Shown piece after piece: positions 1 through 6,727 of a DNA stretch of 30,204 nucleotides; position 1 is the first letter of the stretch; each line of letters starts with the position of its first letter. Source of the DNA: UBA4675 sp964601265 (lineage in GTDB: Bacteria; Bacillota; Clostridia; Christensenellales; Borkfalkiaceae); the NCBI GenBank assembly GCA_964601265.1, contig CAZRMT010000009.1, forward strand, positions 1 through 30,204, in the 5' to 3' direction. Made by a program: the position numbers and the translations under genes. The notes below the pieces were generated by a model that had not been told where the DNA came from, did no database searches, and saw only the letters and a list, made by a program, of their open reading frames with translations.

Positions 1-2
1 AA

Positions 3-68
3 TACAAGGACGTCGGCAGAGGCGCCGTTTGCGGAATATGTATTGCCGTTTGTCCCAAAAATAAATAG
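3..68 (+). CDS. C-terminal fragment of a 4Fe-4S cluster protein (partial, runs off the left edge)
   Basis: Only the last 21 codons lie in the window, read in frame from base 3 to a TAG stop. The fragment contains CGICIAVCP, the C-x2-C-x3-C-P signature of a [4Fe-4S] ferredoxin-type site, followed by a short lysine-rich tail. The CGICIAVCP form is common in the 4Fe-4S double-cluster domain of epoxyqueuosine-reductase-like and related small redox proteins, but the fragment is too short to name the family. The other two forward frames give no recognisable motif. Confidence 0.6.
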   Translation, partial: YKDVGRGAVCGICIAVCPKNK

Positions 69-80
69 TAACTGAATAAA

Positions 81-132
81 AACTCCTTTTAAAGTCAATA
101 CTTCTAATATTGAAATCGAAAGGAGTTTTTTT
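81..132 (+). terminator. Possible terminator whose 3' arm is also the ribosome site of the next ORF
   Basis: AACTCCTTT (81-89) is complementary to AAAGGAGTT (119-127), and a run of seven T follows (126-132). The 29-base loop is long, which weakens the case for a classical terminator. The 3' arm AAAGGAG is at the same time the Shine-Dalgarno site for the ATG at 133, with the T-run as spacer, so folding would also mask that site. Confidence 0.4.
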
Positions 133-264
133 ATGAGCAAAAAAAAGAAGAAAATAATAAAAATGACGGAAGAGGACTACAATAATTACGTTATGAGTAT
201 GAAAGACGAAAAGCCTTTAGAGGAGTTAGACCCACAGCTTTTAGACACGCAAGAAACCGATTAG
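133..264 (+). CDS. Small charged hypothetical protein (43 aa)
   Basis: This is an ATG-started 43-codon ORF with AAAGGAG at 119-125, seven bases before the ATG, so translation is plausible. The N-terminus is strongly basic (five consecutive lysines at residues 3-7), and the rest is acidic and polar, with motifs such as MTEEDY and EELDPQLLDTQE. It has no membrane segment, signal peptide or cysteine. I do not recognise a family. It sits between the end of a 4Fe-4S protein gene and the convergent fba gene, with no visible promoter of its own, so it is probably read through from upstream. Its function is unknown. The good ribosome site and the charged composition favour a real gene over chance. 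Confidence 0.55.
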   Translation: MSKKKKKIIKMTEEDYNNYVMSMKDEKPLEELDPQLLDTQETD

Positions 265-290
265 TTTATCAAAGCTTTTTCTTTCCCGTC

Positions 291-320
291 ACTCCGAGCC
301 GTTCTAAACGGCGTGGGAGT
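291..320. repeat. Interrupted palindrome in the spacer before fba
   Basis: ACTCC-GA-GCCGTT-CTA-AACGGC-GTG-GGAGT forms a two-part stem: GCCGTT (298-303) with AACGGC (307-312), enclosed by ACTCC (291-295) with GGAGT (316-320). It is GC-rich compared with its surroundings and is not followed by a T-run, so it is not a standard terminator. It resembles a small dispersed palindromic element, but only one copy lies in the window. The remainder of 265-450 is AT-rich with no gene that I can support. Confidence 0.4.
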
Positions 321-452
321 CCCTTCATTATGTGTTGAATATTTTATGCACTTACGTAATCGGATATAAAAATTTGTATATCCTTGTAAAAAAATATATA
401 ATACGCACGTCCGCAATTATTCACTATTCATTTCTTCGTTATTTATTATAAC

Positions 453-483
453 AAAAAAATCGCATCCCCGAAAGGATGCGATT
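453..483 (-). terminator. Rho-independent terminator of fba
   Basis: AATCGCATCC (458-467) pairs perfectly over 10 bp with GGATGCGATT (474-483), with a 6-base loop. Read on the minus strand the hairpin is followed by a run of T (complement of A453-A457). It lies 35 bases beyond the fba stop codon. Confidence 0.85.
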
Positions 484-517
484 AACTTATTTGTATATTA
501 AATTCGTCGATTATATC

Positions 518-1492
518 TTAAAGACATTCTTCGGCTTTGCCTGCGCAACCTAAAACGTCACGAAGTTTGTGTCTGACAAGCTCCTTAATGTTTGCTCTTG
601 CAGGTTTAAGATATTCTCTGGGGTCGAATTTGTCGGGGTGTTCAGCGTAGAATTTACGGATAGTACCCGTCATAGCGAGTCTTAAATCGGAGTCGATATT
701 GATTTTGCAAACCGATAATTGACTTGCGTGGCGTAATTCGTCCTCGGGAACGCCGATAGCGTTGGGCATCTTTCCGCCGAATTCGTTAACCATCTTAACG
801 TATTCTTGAGGAACGGAAGAAGAACCGTGTAAAACTATGGGGAAGTTGGGAAGTCTTTTAGAAACTTCTTCCAAAATATCGAATCTAAGCGCGGGGGGAA
901 CTAAAATTCCTTGAGCGTTTAAGGTGCATTGTTCGGGTTTGAACTTATATGCTCCGTGAGAAGTTCCTATTGCGATTGCCAAAGAGTCAACGCCCGTTTT
1001 AGAAACAAATTCTTCAACTTCTTCGGGACGGGTATAAGAACCGACTTCGTGAGCAACTTCGTCTTCGATACCGGACAAGGTTCCGAGTTCGCCTTCTACT
1101 ACGACGCCGTGGTCGTGAGCGTATTCAACGACTTTTTTGGTTAAAGCGATATTGTCTTGGAAAGAATGAGCGGAACCGTCTATCATAACGGAAGTAAATC
1201 CTCCGTCGATACAAGCTTTACACGTTTCGAAGTCGGGACCGTGGTCAAGGTGAAGAACTACGGGAATTTCGGGACATTCGATAACGGCGGCTTCTACAAG
1301 CTTAACCAAATACGTGTGGTTAGCGTAAGCTCTTGCGCCCTTGGAAACTTGAAGGATAACGGGAGCTTTTTCTTCTTTACAAGCTTCTGTAATACCTTGA
1401 ACGATTTCCATGTTGTTAACGTTAAAAGCACCTACGGCATATCCGCCTTTGTATGCTTTTTCGAACATTTTTTTGCTAGTTACTAATGGCAT
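518..1492 (-). CDS. fba: Class II fructose-1,6-bisphosphate aldolase
   Basis: This cytoplasmic glycolytic/gluconeogenic enzyme cleaves fructose 1,6-bisphosphate to dihydroxyacetone phosphate and glyceraldehyde 3-phosphate. The 324-aa protein has the class II (zinc-dependent) layout: HLDHG with D83 and the metal-ligand H84, EGELG (E133-G137), the metal-ligand H179 in GTSHGAYK, and H222 in VLHGSSS. The length suits the clostridial class IIA type. The ATG start is supported by AAGGAGA (complement of 1499-1505) six bases upstream. It is monocistronic, with its own promoter (1524-1552) and terminator (453-483). It is transcribed divergently from malQ, and the shared spacer holds both promoters. 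Nothing unusual was seen. Confidence 0.96.
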   Translation of the reverse strand: MPLVTSKKMFEKAYKGGYAVGAFNVNNMEIVQGITEACKEEKAPVILQVSKGARAYANHTYLVKLVEAAVIECPEIPVVLHLDHGPDFETCKACIDGGFTSVMIDGSAHSFQDNIALTKKVVEYAHDHGVVVEGELGTLSGIEDEVAHEVGSYTRPEEVEEFVSKTGVDSLAIAIGTSHGAYKFKPEQCTLNAQGILVPPALRFDILEEVSKRLPNFPIVLHGSSSVPQEYVKMVNEFGGKMPNAIGVPEDELRHASQLSVCKINIDSDLRLAMTGTIRKFYAEHPDKFDPREYLKPARANIKELVRHKLRDVLGCAGKAEECL

Positions 1493-1523
1493 AATGTATC
1501 TCCTTAAATTTTATTCTTGCTAA

Positions 1524-1552
1524 ATTATACAACAAAAAAAACTTTAATGCAA
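1524..1552 (-). promoter_or_regulatory. Promoter of fba
   Basis: On the minus strand there is TTGCAT (complement of 1547-1552), a 17-base spacer and a perfect TATAAT (complement of 1524-1529), 32 bases before the fba start. The -35 box is weak (three of six bases), but the -10 box and spacing are ideal. Confidence 0.65.
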
Positions 1553-1615
1553 TGGAATTTATCGAAAAATATATTTTTAAAAATTATTTTTTGTTTTAAA
1601 GTTCGGTAAAAGTCC

Positions 1616-1645
1616 TTGACAAAAAAAGAAAAAAGATAATATAAT
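1616..1645 (+). promoter_or_regulatory. Promoter of malQ
   Basis: Consensus TTGACA (1616-1621), an 18-base A-rich spacer and consensus TATAAT (1640-1645) lie 54 bases before the malQ ATG at 1700. It is arranged back to back with the fba promoter. Confidence 0.85.
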
Positions 1646-1699
1646 TATAAAGATTTTTTATGCTGAAAATTGTCGACAGGTGCGATAAGAGGAGAAATT

Positions 1700-3178
1700 A
1701 TGGAAAAAAATTGCGGAATTATTATGCCGATTTCCGCTTTGCCGAGCAAGTACGGAATCGGAATGTTAGGCAAAAGCGCAATAAAATTCGTTGATTTTTT
1801 AAAAAAGAGCGGACATTCGTATTGGCAAATTCTTCCTTTGGTTCAAACGGGTTACGGCGATTCGCCATACCAGTCTTGTTCGGATAGGTCGGGTAATCCT
1901 TATTTTATAGATATAGAAACTTTAAGGGACGAAAGACTTTTAACTTTTAGAGAAGTTGAAAAGGCTATCGAAAAAGGCGACAAAATAGATTACGGCTATT
2001 TGTACGAAACGAGATACGATTTATTGCGTAAAGCTTTTTCTCGTTTTAACGTTAAGGATAAAGAGTTTAGTGCTTTCGTACAAAAGGGCGAGTATCACGA
2101 CTATGCGCTATTTATGACGTTAAAACAAAAATATCCCGTTTGTTGGTCGGATTGGCCCGCCGAGTATAAGTATTCCGACGCAGAGGCATTGAGAAAATTT
2201 AGATTAAAAAACAAACAAGAATATTTATTTTGGCAATTTATACAGTTTAAATTTTGGCAACAATGGAAAAAAATAAAAAAATACGCCAACTCTAACAATA
2301 TTAAAATTATAGGCGATTTACCGCTTTACGTTTCTTACGATAGCGTAGACGTGTGGAAACACCACGATATATTTATGTTGGACGAAAACTTAAAGCCGAC
2401 TTTTATTGCGGGAGTTCCCCCCGATTATTTCTCCGCAACCGGACAATTGTGGGGCAATCCCGTATACAACTACGATTATTTGAGAAAAACCGATTATAAA
2501 TGGTGGCTTTCGAGAATTGCTCACGCCCAAAAGATTTTCGACGTCGTGAGGGTTGACCATTTTAGAGGGCTTGACAGATTTTGGTCTATTCCCGTGTCCG
2601 AAAGCACTGCCGTTAACGGAAGTTGGATAAAAGCCGACGGAAGAGAGATTTTTGAAAAACTTTCAAACAGAAAAATTATTGCGGAAGACCTCGGAACCTT
2701 GGACGAAGGCGTATACAACCTTATATATGAAACGGGTTTTGCTTCTATGAAAGTAGTGTTATTTGCTTTCGGCGACAACGATAAGAACCCTTATTTGCCT
2801 TGGAATATTACCGAAAATTCGGTATGTTATACCGGTACTCACGACAACGAAACCGTTATGGGCTATGTGAAAAGTTTAGACAAAGAAGAGTTTGCTTCGT
2901 TTAAAGAAAAAGTTCAAAAGTGCTTGGATTATCTTAAAATTTATAAGAAATTAAGCGGGACGGAAAGCGTTGCGAACGCATTGCTCGATATTGCGTATGC
3001 GTGCGATAGCAAGCTTACTATGATACCGATACAGGATTTATTGTTGCTCGGCAACGAATACCGTATGAATTGGCCGGGTAAAACGGGTTACTGGACGGTA
3101 AGGATTAAAGAGAGCGTGTTTACCGATACGCTTGCGAAAATGGTTCGAATGAGAGCTAAAAGCTTTGGAAGAAATTAA
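1700..3178 (+). CDS. malQ: 4-alpha-glucanotransferase (amylomaltase, GH77)
   Basis: This enzyme transfers alpha-1,4-glucan segments between maltodextrins in cytoplasmic glycogen, starch or maltose metabolism. The 492-aa protein has the GH77 signature set: an N-terminal PISALPSKYGIG followed by GDSPYQ, GDLPLYVS, the nucleophile D286 in RVDHFRG, the acid/base E329 in AEDLG, and D382 in GTHDNE. I chose the ATG at 1700 because AGGAG (1690-1694) lies five bases upstream and the protein then begins at the usual place. An in-frame TTG at 1670 lacks a ribosome site. The gene has its own consensus promoter. No glg or mal genes adjoin it, so it appears to act as a stand-alone unit here. Confidence 0.96.
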   Translation: MEKNCGIIMPISALPSKYGIGMLGKSAIKFVDFLKKSGHSYWQILPLVQTGYGDSPYQSCSDRSGNPYFIDIETLRDERLLTFREVEKAIEKGDKIDYGYLYETRYDLLRKAFSRFNVKDKEFSAFVQKGEYHDYALFMTLKQKYPVCWSDWPAEYKYSDAEALRKFRLKNKQEYLFWQFIQFKFWQQWKKIKKYANSNNIKIIGDLPLYVSYDSVDVWKHHDIFMLDENLKPTFIAGVPPDYFSATGQLWGNPVYNYDYLRKTDYKWWLSRIAHAQKIFDVVRVDHFRGLDRFWSIPVSESTAVNGSWIKADGREIFEKLSNRKIIAEDLGTLDEGVYNLIYETGFASMKVVLFAFGDNDKNPYLPWNITENSVCYTGTHDNETVMGYVKSLDKEEFASFKEKVQKCLDYLKIYKKLSGTESVANALLDIAYACDSKLTMIPIQDLLLLGNEYRMNWPGKTGYWTVRIKESVFTDTLAKMVRMRAKSFGRN

Positions 3179-3186
3179 TTATTTGC

Positions 3187-3211
3187 GGGAGCAGAGTTAT
3201 TTACTGCTCCC
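3187..3211 (+). terminator. Hairpin between malQ and the CPBP gene (possible terminator)
   Basis: GGGAGCAG (3187-3194) pairs perfectly with CTGCTCCC (3204-3211) around a 9-base loop, directly after the malQ stop. The following bases (TAATTATTA) lack a solid T-run, so it may be a weak terminator or an mRNA-processing or stability hairpin that lets some transcripts continue into the next genes. Confidence 0.5.
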
Positions 3212-3227
3212 TAATTATTAGGATATT

Positions 3228-4130
3228 ATGGAAGAGAAAAAAGAAATTCACAGTAAATTAACGATAAAAGAAAGTTCATATTTTTTTGTTTTTACGTTAG
3301 CCGTTTATTTTTTATTAAACTTGATTTTGAGTTTAATAATACAAGTCAACGTTCCCGATGGTATAAATGCGAGCGAATATTTCGGAAAAGAACTTTGGTT
3401 TACGTGTTTAAGTTACGGCACTTTTCCGCTGTCGTTTTTGATTGTGTTAATCGTATACGGCTTAAAAGATAAAAATATTTTTCCGTGCGTTTTAAAAAGG
3501 GAAAGTTTACATATAAAATACGTGCCGTACGTGTTATTGATGACTTTCGGAATAATGTTCGGTTTTGCAAACGCAAACGACTATTTTATAAAATTTTTGC
3601 AAAAAATGTTTTCATATAAGCAACCCGAAGTGATTTTGCCCGATTTTTCCGTTTGGAATTTTATCGTTTTAACGGTTTTTATCGCAATTCTTCCCGCCTT
3701 ATGCGAAGAATTGTTGTTTCGTGAAATATTGTTCGATTCGTTGGCGGAACATAAAGCGTATATAAGGGTATTATACACCGCCGTTTTATTCGCGTTTTTT
3801 CATATGTCCCCCGCGCAAACGATTTATCAATTTATATTCGGATGCGTGTTTGCTTTAACGATAATTTATACCGATAGCGATTTATCTTCGTTTTTAATGC
3901 ACTTTTTGAATAATTTTTTTGTTTTGATTTTTTACTATTTTGTAAAGTTTTCTCACCTAATGGTAATTATTTTAATGGTTTGCGGATTGGTGGTTGCCGT
4001 TATAGGAACAATTATTGCGATAGTTAAAATAGCGAAAAATAAAGAAAATAAAAAATCTTTCGACAAGGAGTTATTGTACTTACTTATTCCTTTCGGGGTA
4101 TGTATGATTATGTGGCTATTTGCATTATGA
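3228..4130 (+). CDS. CPBP-family intramembrane glutamic protease (CAAX/Abi-type)
   Basis: This 300-aa polytopic membrane protein has long hydrophobic stretches around residues 17-40, 56-78, 100-120, 140-160, 175-215, 230-265 and 283-299. It carries the ordered CPBP motifs: EELLFRE with the paired glutamates E160-E161 and R165, FFHMSP with H192, and H225-F-L-N-N. Family members cleave peptides within the membrane, and roles include prenyl-protein processing, bacteriocin immunity and regulation of membrane sensors. The substrate cannot be told here. The ATG is preceded only by a weak AGG. Its TGA overlaps the rlmH ATG (ATGA), so it is translationally coupled to rlmH and tadA. It lies downstream of the malQ hairpin and no separate promoter was seen. 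Confidence 0.88.
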   Translation: MEEKKEIHSKLTIKESSYFFVFTLAVYFLLNLILSLIIQVNVPDGINASEYFGKELWFTCLSYGTFPLSFLIVLIVYGLKDKNIFPCVLKRESLHIKYVPYVLLMTFGIMFGFANANDYFIKFLQKMFSYKQPEVILPDFSVWNFIVLTVFIAILPALCEELLFREILFDSLAEHKAYIRVLYTAVLFAFFHMSPAQTIYQFIFGCVFALTIIYTDSDLSSFLMHFLNNFFVLIFYYFVKFSHLMVIILMVCGLVVAVIGTIIAIVKIAKNKENKKSFDKELLYLLIPFGVCMIMWLFAL

Positions 4131-4600
4131 TAAAAATAAACGTTATATGCGTAGGTAAAATTAAAGAAAAATATTTTGTTTCCGCAGTGGAAGAATATGT
4201 AAAAAGGCTTTCAAGGTTTTGTAAGCTTTCGCTAATCGAAGTTAAAGAAGAAAATTTCGTGAGCGAACCCGACAAGGCGGAAATAGAAATTATTAAAAGA
4301 AAAGAAGGTTTGTCGATAATAGAAAAAATAAAGGGAACTTGCGTTTTAGCCGACATTGGCGGAAGTAATTTTTCAAGTGAAGAGTTTGCGGAGTTTATAG
4401 GCGATTTCGTCGATAAAGGGCAGGAGGTTACTTTTGTAATAGGCGGTTCTTACGGCGTCAGCGACGACGTCAAACAAAGAAGCAATAAAAAATTGTCTTT
4501 TTCAAAAATGACTTTTCCGCATACGATGTTTAGGGTTATGCTGTTGGAGCAAATATATAGAGCCTTTAAAATAAAAGAAAACGGTAGGTATCATAAATGA
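4127..4600 (+). CDS. rlmH: 23S rRNA (pseudouridine1915-N3)-methyltransferase
   Basis: RlmH is a SPOUT-class methyltransferase that methylates pseudouridine 1915 in helix 69 of 23S rRNA on assembled 70S ribosomes. The protein starts with IKINVICVGKIKEKY, has the SAM-binding GGSYGVSDDV segment, and ends with the typical LLEQIYRAFKI and terminal YHK. I use the ATG at 4127, which overlaps the upstream TGA (ATGA) and gives 157 aa, the family's usual size. An upstream in-frame ATG at 4100 would add nine uncharacteristic residues. The stop overlaps the tadA ATG in the same four-base fashion, so CPBP, rlmH and tadA form a coupled run. Confidence 0.95.
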   Translation: MIKINVICVGKIKEKYFVSAVEEYVKRLSRFCKLSLIEVKEENFVSEPDKAEIEIIKRKEGLSIIEKIKGTCVLADIGGSNFSSEEFAEFIGDFVDKGQEVTFVIGGSYGVSDDVKQRSNKKLSFSKMTFPHTMFRVMLLEQIYRAFKIKENGRYHK

Positions 4601-5049
4601 ACGACGAGTTTTTTATGAAAATCGCCATAACGCTAGCGAAAAAGGCGGAGAAAAAGGGTGAAGTTCCTATCGGTGCAGTAGTCGTTAAGGACGGAAAGAT
4701 AATATCAAAAGCTTATAACAAGCGTGAAAAAACGCAAAATGCGGTAAGGCACGCCGAAGTTACCGCCATAGAAAAAGCTTGTAAAAAATTGAAGAGTTGG
4801 AGATTAGAAAACTGTACGCTTTACTGTACGTTAGAGCCGTGTATAATGTGTTGCGGAGCGGTAATAAATTCTAGGATAGAAAAAGTGGTTTTCGGCGCAT
4901 ACGAGAAAAAAAGCGGAGCCGTCGCAAGCAAGTTTTCTTTGTTGTCCGACAACGGGCTTAATCATAACTCTCAATACACGGGCGGAGTGCTGGAAGAAGA
5001 GTGCAAAGCTTTAATGGTAAACTTTTTTGAAAGAGTAAGAAATCGTTAG
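4597..5049 (+). CDS. tadA: tRNA(Arg) adenosine-34 deaminase
   Basis: TadA converts A34 to inosine in the wobble position of tRNA-Arg(ACG), allowing it to read CGU, CGC and CGA codons. The 150-aa protein shows the zinc-dependent deaminase motifs: HAE (H52 zinc ligand, E54 proton shuttle) and PCxxC (C82 and C85 zinc ligands), within the family context of GAVVVKDGKII and LEPCIMCCGA. The ATG overlaps the rlmH stop (ATGA). Length and motifs are ordinary for the family. A related free-base or nucleotide deaminase is less likely given the PCIMCCGA segment and length. Confidence 0.93.
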   Translation: MNDEFFMKIAITLAKKAEKKGEVPIGAVVVKDGKIISKAYNKREKTQNAVRHAEVTAIEKACKKLKSWRLENCTLYCTLEPCIMCCGAVINSRIEKVVFGAYEKKSGAVASKFSLLSDNGLNHNSQYTGGVLEEECKALMVNFFERVRNR

Positions 5050-5078
5050 GATAATGTGGCGTATTTGGCGGTTTTTAC

Positions 5079-5107
5079 TTGACAATAACCGTTACAACAT
5101 TTATAAT
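5079..5107 (+). promoter_or_regulatory. Promoter of prs
   Basis: A fully consensus sigma-A-type promoter: TTGACA (5079-5084), exactly 17 bases, TATAAT (5102-5107). It lies 45 bases before the prs ATG. Confidence 0.92.
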
Positions 5108-5151
5108 AAAATCGTTTATATTAAATAAACTAAATGCTTTTGGAGGAAGTT

Positions 5152-6105
5152 ATGATTACTAATCAAACAGAAATTAAGATTTTCAGCGGTAATTCTAATA
5201 AGCCTTTGGCAGAAGCCATTTGTAAAGAACTTGGCATTGCTTTGGGTGACATGGAAGTCGGTCATTTTTCCGACGGGGAAACGACTGTTCAATTAAAAGA
5301 AACGGTTAGAGGAAGAGACGTGTTTTTAATTCAGTCTACTTGCACTCCCGTTAACGAAAATTTAATGGAATTGTTGGTTATGATTGACGCCGTAAGAAGG
5401 GCGTCGGCAGGAAGAATTACGGCGGTTATACCTTATTTCGGATATGCTCGTCAAGACAGAAAAGCAAAGGCGAGAGATCCGATTACTGCAAGATTAGTGG
5501 CAGATATAATAACAAAGGCGGGAGCTGACAGAATTCTTACTATGGATTTACACGCTGCGCAAATTCAAGGATTTTTCGATATTCCCGTAGACCACTTGGT
5601 AGGCGGTCCGTTGCTTTATAAGTATTTTAAAGATATGAAAAACGACAATTTAGTCGTTGTTTCTCCCGACGTAGGCAGTGTCGGTAGAGCGAGAAACGTT
5701 GCCGAAAAGCTCGGTTGCACGATGGCTATCGTCGATAAAAGAAGACCTAAAGCAAATCAAGTAGAGGTTATGAACATTATCGGTAACATCGAGGGTAAAG
5801 ATTGCTTAATGGTAGACGATATGATAGACACGGCGGGAACTATTTGTCAAGGCGCTCAAATTTTAAAAGACAGAGGCGCTAAATCCGTTTACGCTTGTTG
5901 TACGCACGCCGTTTTGTCCGGTCCTGCTATCCAAAGAATTAACGATTCTTGCATTAAAGAATTGGTTATATTAGATACCATTCAGTTGCCCGAGGAAAAG
6001 AAACTCGATAAAATCAAAGTTTTGTCCGTTTCTAAATTATTCGCTCACGCAATCGAAAATATTTACAGCGACCAAAAAATGTCGGACTTATTTAAAGATA
6101 ACTAA
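5152..6105 (+). CDS. prs: Ribose-phosphate pyrophosphokinase (PRPP synthetase)
   Basis: Prs makes phosphoribosyl pyrophosphate from ribose 5-phosphate and ATP for purine, pyrimidine, histidine, tryptophan and NAD synthesis. The protein shows IKIFSGNSNKPLAEAI at the N-terminus, GHFSDGET, the PYFGYARQDRK loop, DLHAAQIQGFFD, and the PRPP-binding loop VDDMIDTAGT. I place the start at the ATG at 5152, which has GGAGG (5142-5146) five bases upstream and gives 317 aa, the usual class I length. An in-frame ATG at 5134 lies upstream of that ribosome site and is unlikely. The gene has its own consensus promoter and a strong terminator, so it is probably transcribed alone. Confidence 0.97.
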   Translation: MITNQTEIKIFSGNSNKPLAEAICKELGIALGDMEVGHFSDGETTVQLKETVRGRDVFLIQSTCTPVNENLMELLVMIDAVRRASAGRITAVIPYFGYARQDRKAKARDPITARLVADIITKAGADRILTMDLHAAQIQGFFDIPVDHLVGGPLLYKYFKDMKNDNLVVVSPDVGSVGRARNVAEKLGCTMAIVDKRRPKANQVEVMNIIGNIEGKDCLMVDDMIDTAGTICQGAQILKDRGAKSVYACCTHAVLSGPAIQRINDSCIKELVILDTIQLPEEKKLDKIKVLSVSKLFAHAIENIYSDQKMSDLFKDN

Positions 6106-6107
6106 AG

Positions 6108-6134
6108 AAAAAACCACCGAAAAGGTGGTTTTTT
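6108..6134 (+). terminator. Rho-independent terminator of prs
   Basis: AACCACC (6112-6118) pairs with GGTGGTT (6124-6130) around the loop GAAAA, flanked by an A-run before and a T-run after (to 6134). It starts three bases after the prs stop. Confidence 0.93.
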
Positions 6135-6148
6135 AAATAAAGGAAATT

Positions 6149-6715
6149 ATGTATTTAATCGTAGGCTTGGGAAATCCCGATTTAAAATATTTAACCACGT
6201 ACCATAATCTCGGTTTTATGGCGTTGGACAGGTTTGCGTTAGATAACGGTTTGGAAATTTTTTTAAAAGAAAAGAAATCTCTAGTTTGTAAAACCGTTAT
6301 AAACGGCGAAAAAGTAATACTTGCAAAACCGCTTACTTATATGAATTTAAGCGGAGAAGCCGTTGCGGAGCTTGTAAATTATTATAAAATTCCCGTTTGC
6401 AACGTTTTGGTTGTATATGATGATTTGGATATTCCGAAGGCGTCCTTAAGAATTAGGAAAAACGGAAGTGCGGGAACGCATAACGGTATGAGAAATATCG
6501 TAAAAATGCTTAATAGTAGCGATTTTCCGAGAATAAGAATAGGCAGTAAAATGGATGATGATTGTCCTATACCGATTATCGATTATGTGTTGACGGATAT
6601 TGATAAAAACAGTCTTGATAAATATAAGCAAGCTTTTAGTAGAGTAAGTAAAGCCGTTTATGATTTTATTTCAGGAAAAGATTTCGATAAAATTATGAGC
6701 GAGTATAACGGATAA
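6149..6715 (+). CDS. pth: Peptidyl-tRNA hydrolase
   Basis: Pth frees tRNA from peptidyl-tRNAs that drop off ribosomes. The 188-aa protein carries the family N-terminus LIVGLGNPDLKY, the HN pair (catalytic H19, N20), and YDDLDIP with the catalytic-type D91. It also has the GSAGTHNGMRNI segment that contacts the acceptor stem. The usual TRHN is TYHN here, a small variation. The start has AAAGGA (6139-6144) four bases upstream. It lies just after the prs terminator and 12 bases before mfd, an arrangement typical of Firmicutes. No separate promoter is obvious, so expression may rely on read-through or a promoter I could not identify. Confidence 0.95.
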   Translation: MYLIVGLGNPDLKYLTTYHNLGFMALDRFALDNGLEIFLKEKKSLVCKTVINGEKVILAKPLTYMNLSGEAVAELVNYYKIPVCNVLVVYDDLDIPKASLRIRKNGSAGTHNGMRNIVKMLNSSDFPRIRIGSKMDDDCPIPIIDYVLTDIDKNSLDKYKQAFSRVSKAVYDFISGKDFDKIMSEYNG

Positions 6716-6727
6716 AAGGGTTTTAAG

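Noticed and set aside
1157..1486. 109-codon plus-strand ORF opposite fba
   Set aside because: It is an antisense shadow of a highly conserved gene, without a ribosome site or recognisable motif.
1670..1699. TTG start for malQ at 1670
   Set aside because: There is no ribosome site, and the added ten residues are not typical of the family; ATG 1700 has AGGAG at the right distance.
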